DNA of 64,000 nucleotides from Epiperipatus broadwayi (taxonomy: Eukaryota > Onychophora > Udeonychophora > Euonychophora > Peripatidae): NCBI GenBank assembly GCA_028023455.1, contig JAQFVV010006272.1:4877127-4941126 (forward strand), given 5' to 3'. This document shows positions 23,812-35,013 of this stretch, piece by piece. Position 1 is the first letter of the stretch. Each line of letters begins with the position of its first letter. The position numbers were made by a program, and so were the translations under genes. Under the pieces are notes generated by a model. That model worked only from the letters and a program-made list of their open reading frames with translations, was not told where the DNA came from and made no database searches.

Positions 23812-24514
23812 CTACAATATATAAAATATTATAAACTGTTATTTAACTAAATAATTTAGAATATGTAAAAACTGAATAGTCAACACATATAATCAAAGAT
23901 ATTGCAAATAACTGTATACTAATATTTGGAATTATCTTTAGTTATAACACAGATGAAACTAATCACAGAATTAAATTTGATTGAAAATATTTTTGTATAA
24001 AAAATATTACAAGAAAATATGGTTACATATAAAAATGATGTGCTCCACCAATATATATATATATGAGATTTGAATGCTTAATAAAAGAGCAAAGTAGATA
24101 TTTCAGATCACAAAGCAAAATATAAAGAGATGTATGTTGGAAATAATATAAGGGGAAAATACATAGATGAAAGAACAAATACAAACCATTAATATCAATG
24201 AAAAAATTAAAAAGTTAAAATGAAGCTACTGGATTAATGTAAATTCAATTTATCCACTCTACTTAAAACACTTTTTAGCAAAAACCATTTATTGTACATA
24301 TATGCATATACAGTCTTAGATTTTGACTTTCCTGCAGTCTTCTTCAGACCTATGATATAATGAAAAAAATAGAAAATACATAACTATTGTAAGGGTAGCT
24401 TACAATCTAACTTTGTCAATCCCACCATCAAAAACAATTCAATTTAATATAACTTTAATTGATAACTAAATTAACTTATATTATCACATAAAAATTAACT
24501 ATACACATATATAT
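23812..24514. other. Intron DNA with a dispersed-repeat fragment
   Basis: The only recognisable item is the 24235-24360 repeat listed separately. The rest is AT-rich with no coding signature. Confidence 0.45.
24235..24360 (-). repeat. Dispersed repeat fragment also present at 34531-34665
   Basis: On the minus strand it reads GTCTGAAGAAGACTGCAG, then GCATATATGTACAATAAA, GCTAAAAAGTGTT and AGAGTGGATAAATTGAATT, matching the plus strand of 34531-34665 with few changes. An AATAAA signal lies inside. It may be the 3' end of a retroelement. Confidence 0.75.
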
Positions 24515-26551
24515 TGAAGCAATGGATCTGAAATCCAATCCATGCTTCACAGCCTCCTACAAACTTGGTTAGTATTATAGACCTGAATTAAGTTTATAGT
24601 CCAATATCAGCAGGGTTTTGCACTAAAGCTAAAATTAATTATGCTTATTAAATTTGTATTGCATTTAAATATTTTGTGTTAAATAAATTCCATTCTAAGA
24701 TTAGATTTCTGATAATAAAAATTACTTGTAAAATCTATTAGTCAAACATATATATACGTCAAGCGTATATATATGAGTTAATGCAAAATTCTGCTGAAAT
24801 AAAATGCTTATTTTATTAAAAGAAATAAGAATGTATTTTTCTTTTTAAATCTTGTTAAAATATTTAGTATGATTTGATTTTGAGATAAGCCCGCCAACAT
24901 TTTCTAAAAGAATGTATATTTTTAATTAATTAGCCCATTCAAGGCAAATTAAAAATGGCTTTCTCTTTCTTTTTTAATTACTAAAATTCAAACTTTAAAG
25001 AAAGAAATTTAGAAGAAAAAAGTAAAAGTTATTTTTAGAAAATGTTACCTTGAAACAAAGAGTGGGGGTGGGCTTATCAAGATCTAAGATCATACAAACA
25101 ATAGAAGGTAGCTTACAAAAAGTTATAAATAGGAGAGTTAACAAAAGACTGGGCATTCAGATTTTCCTTTTGGGAAATAGCATTGAGATTTCTCTTGGGA
25201 GAACTCTTGGCAGATTTTGCTTTTGCTTGTTGAGATTTTATTCCAAAAAGTTATACAACTGTCGTCTTCAAAATCATGGAGAAGTTTGAACATGCTCAAG
25301 CTAAAAGTCATATGAATTTGATGGATTCTATTATGCTTGGCTAGGCAAATAAATAGTTTTGCCTATCACCGAGGTTCCTAAATACCATCCAAAATGCCGT
25401 AGTATCCACCTAATAGTGATCTGAACTCTGTGCCGTGTCTGTAGGACTTTTCGTGAAACCATGCTACATATTTCCATTTTCATTGTCCGGACAAATACCT
25501 ATCGACGGTCGGACCAAGCCACGATGACGCCCAACAGGAGCAAGGAACCAGGACGGTAATCATATCTCTCCTCCATTGAACTTTTTTGTACATACCTTTT
25601 TTAAGTGCTTATTTGAATTATATTTCTGAAATGTATTTAATTATATTTGTTATGTAACCATTTTTATTAGATTAATATTAGATATATATTGTGTGATCAT
25701 CTATCTATATTTAACCTTTTTTCCTTCGCTATTCTTCATTACTAACATGTGAAAATATTTTGTATTCCATTGCGGTTAAGTTTAAAAGTTAATTTTTTTC
25801 ATTTAAAATCTCTTTCCAGTTTTATGTATGTTTCTAAATTCCATACCGAGTAGGTTTCCTTTGTTTGCCAACTTGATCTCCTCGATAACGCCTCTTTTGT
25901 CCGCCAGTAGCTTATTACGTATATCTGATTTAGCTATATATGTCTTAAATAATTTTTAAACTGTCTGTTTTTAGTGCAAAGGAATTAGAAAATGCTTTGC
26001 GAAAGATTTTTACTATTGTACTTTATCGAGGAGATTCAAGTTGCCAATTTTATTAAAATTGGGAAGAAAAGACTTAAACTGCAAAATATATCGTTTAATC
26101 TGTTTTTAGTGTCTAATTAGTTTTTCATTAATTTAGGGGAATAGCGGAGGCCATTAAATCATTATTCATATATTAAAGTCATTAATTAAATATCTATTAT
26201 TTAACTAAAAAGCTTCAGTTTTCTAATTTTATTTTAATGCTTTATTTTACTTTTCCAATGATCCAGGCATGCAAAACACGTTTCTTAGTACTTTTATTGC
26301 ACATTTAACTATTTAGCTCCGTAGGTGTTCCCGTCCATGTCTCTGCCTCTGTTGCTAAGCTTTGTGGCCAGTGAGAAAATAATTTATGTGTCTCAGATAA
26401 TGTTGTTTGTTCGTAATTAGCCTCGAGAATAGGCAAATAGGGCAGAGGTCATAGTATTCTTGATTTAATATCTCGCGTATGGATGGCCTCGAGGTACTTT
26501 CACCTAGTATTCAAACTGGGTTAAACCAACATACATCATCTGACTGTCACA
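24515..26551 (+). repeat. 5' LTR of the Gypsy-like element
   Basis: It is unusually long at about 2.04 kb. Landmarks: TATAAATA at 25124-25131, AATAAA near 25348, and the motif CTCGATAACGCCTCTTTTGTC near 25881. It ends TGACTGTCACA at 26551. No perfect primer-binding site abuts it; a CTGACACCAACAACGTGGGCC motif lies about 20 bp downstream. Confidence 0.88.
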
Positions 26552-29179
26552 GTTAAATTTTTTTTCTGCATTCTGACACCAACAACGTGGGCCGAATTTC
26601 ATTTTTTTTATTGGAAGAATAGGAATAGGGGATTTGAAGTAATAGATATATGTGGAATTTTTTTTTCCTCGGATTTGTACACATATATATAATGTTTTTT
26701 TAAATAACACAAAATTTTTTGCTTCGAGTTTGTCACCACGGGACGAATGTCATTTTTTAAAATTAAAAAGTAGTACCCTGAGAAGTTTGTTTTAGTCGAA
26801 TATATTTATATAAAAATATATGTATAATTTTTCCGAGTTTTGTTTCCTAATGTGAGCCAAATGTCATTTTTGATTAATTAAAAAAAAAGTTAAATGTGTC
26901 TATAAGGTAAAAAAAATTTTTCCCGAGTTTTAAATTGCTAAAATGAATGTTTTACGTTTAGAAAAGTTAACACTCCGTTAGTTGTTTTTTTATATATATA
27001 TAATGAGAATAAAATATCAGAGTTATAGCAATTTTTTTTTTCCTAATGAGTAGATTTGCCATATTGTTTTTGTCATAGAAAGTATATAGCTTTCAATGAG
27101 GCGGAAGTGTCAAATATATACCCACCCGCCCTTAAAATAGCTTTCGTACTTTGTTATTTTAGTAGTGCTTAAATATGAGAAGTTTTGATGTAATAATGTT
27201 TTTCGAAATATAACATAATAGTTTTAATATTTTAGTAAAAATTACAAATAGATAATAGAATTTTTTTTCCGTTTGTATAAATTTTTGGTAAAGATCTAAG
27301 AGATAACATTTTTCCATTAATAGAAATTTTTTCTAAGATCGAAAGTTTGATAAGTTCAAATTAACATGTGTCAACGTACGGTGTTAGCAAAGTTTTTTTT
27401 TCACTTTCTCTGCGTTTCGTTTCTTTATATGAATAATTTCAATCACTTTTAAATATTTTGAAATTACGTTTCCGTGCAAACAATATATATATAAAATAAG
27501 TTTTGTTTCAATAATAGCAAACTTAATTTTCAACTTCATAAAAAGTAAATGCGTATGTTCGTTTTAATAAAGATATATATAAGATATATTTTTGTATAAC
27601 ATATATGTCAGCCACCTTTAGTTAAGATTTTTTTTCTCAATTCGGATTATGCTATTGAATCATTTATTGAGTAACCGTTAGGTGAAGACCCTTTGAGTAA
27701 CCGTTAGGTGAAGCCCTTGTTTTTTAGTGATCGTTTTTGGTGAAGACCCCCTTAGTAACCATTTAGGTGAAGACCTCTTACACTTTAGAGTTTAGGATTG
27801 CTGAGTAGCCTGAAATAATAGGTCTACGTCTGCAATCATTGCTTCCTTGTCATAGTTGCGACCAGCGTTTATTAGCCTGAAATAATAGGAGTATGCGGTC
27901 TGCAATATGACAAATCGTCTAATAAAATCATGTACATGATAACAAAAGAAATGTTTGTATAGGTATATCTGATTTGTATATTTATATGTAGTCATATATA
28001 TGCTTATTTAATGTCGTACATATTCATATATATGGTATACAACTCGTTATAGTTCGGTAAAACCCGTTTTTATATAAATGTTTTTAAACAATTTTTGATC
28101 TCAATGCGTGATTCTGTAAAATTGCTTGATAATTGTTAATCTATTTCGGGTTGTGACCAAAATGGTAGTTGGTTTCGATCCCAGGTTCATAATTCGGAGT
28201 GGCGGTTATCATGGGATTTTATTTTTAATTTTTTTTTTGTTTTATTTTTGTTTTGTTAATCGTACTTTGGCTGTTTGAATTTTTTTTGTGTGTCGTGACC
28301 AAAACGGTATCGTGGTTTCGAACCCAGGTCAGACATGTTACCTTACTGAGTTGTATATGTCTTAGACTTAATATTGTCATTTAAAATATCATTTACTTAT
28401 TCATGCAGAGATTTTTTTTTTAAGAAAGTGAAACTCAAAATAAATTTTAATCGCGTTTAAACTTTATAAACCTTATCAATGTGTGCTTGGGTCATTATCC
28501 ATTAATATGTATATTTGATATGGCCATTGTCTTGTCGACTGGCGCTCCCATCAAATAAATTTGTCGACAAGTGCAATTTCTCATATCGGAATACAAATAA
28601 ACAAACCATAGAAGGTAGATGATCAAAATAAAACTGTATGTGTAGTGAGCCAAAATAATTTTTAAACATGACTTATGTATATTTTGCTCACATATTCCTT
28701 TATATATATATGTATTAATGTAAATGCATTTTTTAGTTGTTTCAGGTCTCAGAGAAAGCCAGGTCAAGCTGTAAGTGGGTTATTTTAATTATATTAACAT
28801 AGCAGTGACATTTTAATGAAATATAAAAATAAATAAAGTGAGGAGAATAATATGTAGTAATAAATATTAAAAGCAGACATGGCAGGATTTTATATATTTT
28901 TTCATGTACACACAGATACATATAGGCATAGGTTTAAGATAGGACCTCATGAGGTAGGCAAAGTTAATTTCTGAAAACATATAAATAAAACAGATAGTTG
29001 GAACTTAGAATACTGACTTATTTTATAAAGAAGTAAAAATTTTTTTTTCATATACAGAAGGATATAGCTCCTAGACACATGATATAATATACTTATCTTG
29101 ATTGTTTATAAAAGACTAAAATATGTTTTAGAAATAAGGTGTGTTTGTTGTCTAGCAAAATAGCCAATAGTAGGCAAAA
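26552..29179 (+). other. Long repetitive leader of the Gypsy-like element
   Basis: This 2.6-kb untranslated stretch is built of degenerate reiterations. From 26570 to 26960 a unit of TTTTCCGAGTTT, GGGCCGAATTTCATTTTT or GAGCCAAATGTCATTTTT recurs at least three times. At 27665-27780 a unit of GAGTAACCGTTAGGTGAAGA is repeated four times with changes. At 27805-27910 TAGCCTGAAATAATAGG occurs twice. At 28150-28335 TGACCAAAATGGTA with GGTTTCGATCCCAGGTTC occurs twice. No long open frame is seen. Confidence 0.7.
27665..27780 (+). repeat. Tandem repeat, four units containing GTAACCGTTAGGTGAAGA
   Basis: Units near 27670, 27698, 27727 and 27755 all carry a GTAACCRTTAGGTGAAGACC-like core with small differences. 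They sit in the retroelement leader. Confidence 0.8.
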
Positions 29180-29992
29180 ATGGAGGAACAGAAGAGAGGT
29201 GAAGTTTATAGGTCAATATGTACTCATAATGATCAAGAGTATAACTTGGAAGATCTCATCAAAGAAATGAGAGACGAAAATGAAATGATGATGAACATGT
29301 TCCAAGAATTCATGCATTGCAAAGATTGAACCGTTTGGAGGCACATATGGAACTCCATCAAGAACAGAGTATTGCGTCAGAAGCGTCACCGGAAGATGAT
29401 ACTCAAAAACAAGACGACACTGATATGAAATCCTCGAGTGATTATGAAACAGGCAACTCACCAGTCGGATTTCTCTGGACAAATGAATGAGGATAGTAAA
29501 AAAAACGATCAACAGCTGTTGAACCAAATCCAGGCGCAACAAGGCAGTGAAATCTTTACTGCGACAGTAATCAATACTATAACACCTGTGGGAAACATTA
29601 GCAATATAAAATGTTTTAGAGAAGAACCGAGTGGGAACCCTAGACACCACCTTGATAGCTTGAAAATCTGTCTCCAAGTCCAGAACATGACTGAGCAAGA
29701 AAAGAAGGCAAGGGATAAATTAAGACATACGGCTCAGCATCACAAGAATCGAAACCGGCAATATAAATGCAGGAAAGGAAACCAAGCATGGCTAAGAGGC
29801 CTTAAGCCAAGTAGTAAAGCATGGAGGAAAGTTAAAAAGTTCTTCCCAATATATAAAGGTCCATATGCATTAAAAAAGAAGTGTGGAGAAAATGCTTTTC
29901 GATTGAAAGATAGTCACAGCATACAAAGATGGTATAATGCTCCAAACATAAAACCTTGCATACCACCGGACCCCGGAAAATTTAGAAGTTAG
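29180..29992 (+). pseudogene. gag fragment joined to integrase C-terminus
   Basis: Gag starts at Met 29180 (MEEQKRGEVYRS) and runs 49 codons to a stop. It resumes in another frame (RLNRLEAHMELHQEQ) and again from 29438. The last open stretch, 184 codons, carries a capsid-start motif (IKCFREEPSGNPRHHLDSLK) and then, with no protease, RT or RNase H between, the integrase tail. That tail shows the basic AQHHKNRNRQYK segment, GNQAWLRG, an FPIYKGPYALKKK strand and a final RWYNAPNIKPC, matching the GPY/F module and C-terminal strands of Gypsy integrases. The product would lack all catalytic residues. I infer a roughly 3-kb internal deletion at about residue 80 of this stretch. Confidence 0.82.
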
Positions 29993-30237
29993 AAAGATAA
30001 ATATAACTTGTTAGACTAAAAACAACACGGACTCTAGTTAAGATATAGGAGATTGAATTATGGATAAACCATTAGTTATATAATAAAAGAAAGAAAGATT
30101 GTTAGTCAGTAACAAATTAAATATTACAGCAAATAAAGAGTAGGCTTGAACTCACCTGGCACAAAATTTTTACCTCTGACCTGAAGCAACAGCATTTTTT
30201 TTAACATTTTTTTTTTTGCTCACTAACTATTGGGAAA

Positions 30238-32276
30238 TGAAGCAATGGATCTGAAGTCCAATCCATGCTTCACAGCCTCCTATAAACTTGGTTAGTAGTT
30301 TATAGTTCAATATCAGCAGGGTTTTGCACTAAAGCTAAAATTAATTATGCTTATTAAATTTGTATTGCATTTAAATATTTTGTGTTAAATAAATTCCATT
30401 CTAAGATTAGATTTCTGATAATAAAAATTACTTGTAAAATCTATTAGTCAAACATATATATACGTCAAGCGTATATATATGAGTTAATGCAAAATTCTGC
30501 TGAAATAAAATGCTTATTTTATTAAAAGAAATAAGAATGTATTTTTCTTTTTAAATCTTGTTAAAATATTTAGTATGATTTGATTTTGAGATAAGCCCGC
30601 CAACATTTTCTAAAAGAATGTATATTTTTAATTAATTAGCCCATTCAAGGCAAATTAAAAATGGCTTTCTCTTTCTTTTTTAATTACTAAAATTCAAACT
30701 TTAAAGAAAGAAATTTAGAAGAAAAAAGTAAAAGTTATTTTTAGAAAATGTTACCTTGAAACAAAGAGTGGGGGTGGGCTTATCAAGATCTAAGATCATA
30801 CAAACAATAGAAGGTAGCTTACAAAAAAGTTATAAATAGGAGAGTTAACAAAAGACTGGGCATTCAGATTTTCCTTTTGGGAAATAGCATTGAGATTTCT
30901 CTTGGGAGAACTCTTGGCAGATTTTGCTTTTGCTTGTTGAGATTTTATTCCAAAAAGTTATACAACTGTCGTCTTCAAAATCATGGAGAAGTTTGAACAT
31001 GCTCAAGCTAAAAGTCATATGAATTTGATGGATTCTATTATGCTTGGCTAGGCAAATAAATAGCTTTGCCTATCGCCGAGGTTTCTAAATACCATCCAAA
31101 ATGCCGTAGTATCCACCTAATAGTGATCTGAACTCTGTGCCGTGTCTGTAGGACTTTTCGTGAAACCATGCTACATATTTCCATTTTCATTGTCCGGACA
31201 AATACCTATCGACAGTCGGATCAAGTCACGACGATGCCCAACAGGAGCAGGAACCAGGACGGTAATCATATCTCTCCTCCATTGAACTATTTACTTTCTA
31301 CCCTTTTTTGTACATACCTTTTTTAAGTGCTTATTTGAATTATATTTCTGAAATGTATTTAATTATATTTGTTATGTAACCATTTTTATTAGATTAATAT
31401 TAGATATATATTGTGTGATCATCTATCTATATTTAACCTTTTTTCCTTCGCTATTCTTCATTACTAACATGAAAATATTTTGTATTTCATTGCGATTAAG
31501 TTTAAAAGTTAATTTTTTTCATTTAAAATCTCTTTCCAGTTTTATGTATGTTTCTAAATTCCATACCGAGTAGGTTTCCTTTGTTTGCCAACTTGATCTC
31601 CTCGATAATGCCTCTTTTGTCCGCCAGTAGCTTATTACGTATATCTGATTTAGCTATATACGTCTTAAATAATTTTTAACTGTCTGTTTTTAGCGCAAAG
31701 GAATTAGGAAATGCTTTGCGAAAGATTTTTACTATTGTACTTTATCGAGGAGATTCAAGTTGCCAATTTTATTAAAATTGGGAAAAAAAGACTTAGACCG
31801 CAAAAATATTATATCGTTTAATCTGTTTTTAGTGTCTAATTAGTTTTTCATTAATTTAGGGGAATAGCGGAGGCCATTAAATCATTATTCATATATTAAA
31901 GTCATTAATTAAATATCTATTATTTAACTAAAAAGCTTCAGTTTTCTAATTTTATTTTAATGCTTTATTTTACTTTTCCAATGATCCAGGCACACAAAAC
32001 CCATGTTTCTTAGTACTTTTATTGCACATTTAACTATTTAGCTCCGTAGGTGTTCCCGTCCATGTCTCTACCTCTGTTGCTAAGCTTTGTGGCCGGTGAG
32101 AAAATAATTTATGTTTCTCAGATAATGTTGTTTGTTCGTAATTAGCCTCGAGAATAGGAAAATAAGGCAGAGGTCATAGTATTCTTGATTTAATATCTCG
32201 CGTATGGATGGCCTCGAGGTACTTTCGCCTAGTATTCGAACTGGGTTAAACCAACATACATCATCTGACTGTCACA
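30238..32276 (+). repeat. 3' LTR of the Gypsy-like element
   Basis: It matches 24515-26551 almost throughout. Differences include a 16-bp block CTATTTACTTTCTACC near 31287 that is absent from the 5' LTR, a one-base change in an A run near 30826, and scattered substitutions. Its TATA box is at 30831-30838. Confidence 0.88.
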
Positions 32277-32569
32277 ATATATACAGATGCAACAAATGTG
32301 GATATTGTTAACTATATTAAAAAAAAATCAAAATCAAACAAAATTTAATGTCTATTAAAAACATAGAAAATCCCAATTAAAAGAAAATGATGATAATAGT
32401 AATTGTAATAATAATAATAATAACATATATAATAAATTAAGTTTGAGATCTGTATTCATTCCGCAATATATGTAATATACAAATCAATATATATATATAT
32501 CAAAATACAGTAAAATTTACATAAATTATATTATTTTTAGAAGTACTTTCGACTATACATTTTGTAGTC
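32277..32569. other. AT-rich spacer
   Basis: It contains short ATA-trinucleotide runs (32407-32425). No gene is seen. Confidence 0.45.
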
Positions 32570-33250
32570 TTTATCAACTATATAACATTGAATAATCAAA
32601 ATGAGACAACCTTTAACAATACCCATAGTTCAATTCAGATTTTCCACAATTCTGTTATCTTAACATTTGATGACTGGCGATTCATTAACATTTGACAATT
32701 TCTTGAAATCAACATAGCCTCTTTTATTTTACATTTATTATGACAACATTCAATTTGAATAATTTTCATATTTTTATAATCAAATTTAAATCCATATTGA
32801 CAAGATTTATTATGATCAAATTTAACAGATGATGAAGGTTTATTTACATCTATTCCAGATTGTTTCTCTTTTTGAATTCTATTATATAAAAGCATATGCT
32901 CTTTTATTCTCTTCTCAAATGTACACTTAGATTCACCGATGTATTGTAAGGCACATCCACATATCAATCTATATATAATAGAATTTTGATTAAACTTTGA
33001 ATTTTAGACTTATTAAGTAATCTATTTATATTATTTGTTAAATAATATTTAATTTATAAAGCAACATGACACAAGCCATTATAAATTCTCCTAATAAATT
33101 TGACCTGCTCATCCAATATAAATGGCATTGAAATCCATTTCATTTTGATATTATTTTTATTTTTAATTTTATTATATTGTTGATTCCTTTTAAATTTTTT
33201 AATAATATTAGTAATAGCATTTTTATAATAACCAATTTTCAACAAGTCAC
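32570..33250 (-). mobile_element. Second Penelope-like family, 3' fragment with GIY-YIG domain
   Basis: Two open stretches on the minus strand (33245-33054 and 32967-32635) match the linker and endonuclease of PLEs. The linker ends MPFILDEQVKFIRRI. The endonuclease has CGCALQYIGESKCTFEKRIKEH (GIY-YIG second half, with the conserved Arg) and ends AMLISRNCQMLMNRQ then ITELWKI. The pattern matches copies 1-3 at 0.3-4.2 kb, but the sequence is only distantly similar, so this is another lineage. A frame change near 33000 and loss of everything upstream, including RT, make it non-functional. Confidence 0.85.
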
Positions 33251-34080
33251 TAACAAATAAATGTATATTTTTTTATTTTATTACTAGAATATTTGCACAA
33301 TTTTTCATTTTGAAATCAGTGGTTTACTAGAATCATTTCTTTTCCTATCATCAATTGATTATCATATACACACAGCCACACATTTTCTTTTAGTATATAA
33401 TAACATAGTGAAATGATAAAATGAACGTTCAAATTGTTTTTAGACACACGTAAACATATGATTATATATATATCTAATGTAAATTCATCACTGAAGAGAG
33501 TTTATTGCAATATTCTACACGAGTTCGAATTCTGAGGCATATGTAGAATCCAAAAGAGGGAATAAATATAAATAAACTAGCCTAAATTGTGTCTAGATTT
33601 AATGTCTAATAAAGAACTAGCCCATTGAAAGTAGACATGATCATTGGTTAATTACTTCATTGCATCATTCTTACCATCCTACCTGAAGACACTAAATTTG
33701 ACAGTAGACTGATGCTAACCCCTCATTTTCGTAGGTAAGGATCTTTACATATTTATGGATGTCAAATTGCGCTCCAAATACCATAAAAAATGTAAACAAT
33801 AAAATTAATAACAGAAGAATGAATAAAAAAATAATAGATATTATATGATTTAATAATTAAAAAGAATATTAATAAATGAATTAAGGTTGAACTGAGAATT
33901 ATATGAAAATAAAATTATTAAGTATTTTACTAAGGTGGAGCTAATAAAACTAAAGTTTTTTTTCAAGGTATATAAGTACTTAGGAAATTATTAAAAATAA
34001 TAAAAATGAATAATATATTTAAATTAATAAGTTGTTCATGAATATATATATATACAGGCAGGAAATACACATGTATAATT
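33251..34080. other. Intron DNA, no recognised element
   Basis: AT-rich sequence with no coding signature. It could contain the decayed RT part of the PLE fragment, but I cannot recognise it. Confidence 0.4.
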
Positions 34081-34081
34081 T

Positions 34082-34285
34082 CAAAACTACCCCAAATCCA
34101 AAATTAAACCAGACCAGCATAAAAATAATATTAAACCACAACCTAAGGTTTCACTGCTACAAGCAGACTTCTCAAGTGTAAAGAACTACCAAAAACTACA
34201 CAATATATATAATATTGAAATCTTAGGTTGTGGTTTAATATTATTTTTATGCTGGTCTGGTTTAATTTTGGATTTGGGGTAGTTT
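34082..34285. repeat. Inverted repeat, arms about 79 bp, loop about 46 bp
   Basis: AAAACTACCCCAAATCCAAA at 34083 and onward through ACCACAACCTAAG is repeated as the reverse complement ending GGGGTAGTTTT near 34286. The arms are nearly identical, so this could form a strong hairpin. It lies about 250 bp upstream of the dispersed repeat at 34531. Confidence 0.9.
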
Positions 34286-34530
34286 TGATTTTATATTGAC
34301 TAGTTTTAGCTTTATGCTTGTAATGTTTACATATATAATTTATATTTATTTTTTATTTATATTGTATATTTTATTTTATATTAACTGGATTATTTTATTT
34401 GGGTTTGATGATATTTATTTCAGTTTTTTTATATCTTGTTATATTTTATATTGATATTTTACTTTTTTATTAATTTTATTGTTTACATTTTTTATGGTAT
34501 TATTTATATAGTTATGTATTTATTTTATTT

Positions 34531-34665
34531 AGATCATTATATCATAAGTCTGAAGAAGACTGCAGAACAGTTGAAATGTAAGACTGTGGCTGCATATATG
34601 TACAATAAAAGATTTTTGCTAAAAAGTGTTCAAAGTAGAGTGGATAAATTGAATTTATGTAAGAT
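34531..34665 (+). repeat. Dispersed repeat fragment, partner of 24235-24360
   Basis: It carries GTCTGAAGAAGACTGCAGAA, ATATGTACAATAAA and AGAGTGGATAAATTGAATT in the same order as the minus strand at 24360-24235. An open frame passing through it (34436-34750) has no recognised domain. Confidence 0.75.
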
Positions 34666-34786
34666 AATACAGCAATATAAAAGAAGTGGTGAATTTGGTA
34701 GATTCCTAAGGAGTAGTAAGCCCAAATCTAAACATATTTTAAAAATCTGATCTATAAGTACAATATTAAATATGATTTGAACAAAC

Positions 34787-35013
34787 TTGAGTTGCAGCAG
34801 TAACTTTAATATTACCTTTATCTAATTCATTAATAAAAACAAGAAGACCATTACGGAATATTGGATCATCATTATTATTTACATAATGAAGAGCTACACA
34901 TGAAACTCGTTTTGCTTGGCATAGAAGAGTTCTAGATGATTCTGCAGCAGTAATTTCATCATGATTATGAAAAGCTTCTTTGCACTGCCTAAATGCTTCC
35001 TTCATGCAAATGG
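34787..35013 (-). CDS. Exon (D) of the vinculin/alpha-catenin-like gene
   Basis: About 75 residues (AICMKEAFRQCKEAFHNHDE... NELDKGNIKVTAATQ). They align with the vinculin stretch that begins with the conserved Glu-Glu-Ala-Ile-Lys-Lys-Asp-Leu helix and contains the [20 protein letters not shown] helix; here it reads AKRVSCVALHYVNNNDDPIF. The acceptor TTATTCTTTGTAG lies just above 35013 and phase-1 entry continues exon C exactly (Gly codon split). The donor is drawn after CAA (GTTTGTTC), leaving phase 0. Using the next GT (GTTCAAAT) would leave phase 1 and fit the long form of exon E instead. No stops or frameshifts. Charged and hydrophobic spacing suits amphipathic helices. Confidence 0.85.

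Larger units (their letters stand above)
24515..32276 (+). mobile_element. Recent Gypsy-like LTR retrotransposon, internally deleted
   Basis: Two nearly identical direct repeats of about 2.04 kb (24515-26551 and 30238-32276) flank a 3.7-kb interior. Both begin TGAAGCAATGGATCTG and end CTGACTGTCACA, with ATATAT on each side as a possible target duplication. Each LTR has a TATA box (TATAAATA at 25124 and 30831). The interior is a 2.6-kb leader followed by a short gag beginning, then an integrase C-terminus. Protease, RT, RNase H and the integrase catalytic core are absent. High LTR identity, with only scattered substitutions and small indels, argues for recent insertion, so the deletion probably existed before or at transposition. 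Confidence 0.88.

Noticed and set aside
29213-29698. 161-codon open frame on the minus strand
   Set aside because: It is antisense to the recognisable gag fragment on the plus strand and shows no domain of its own.
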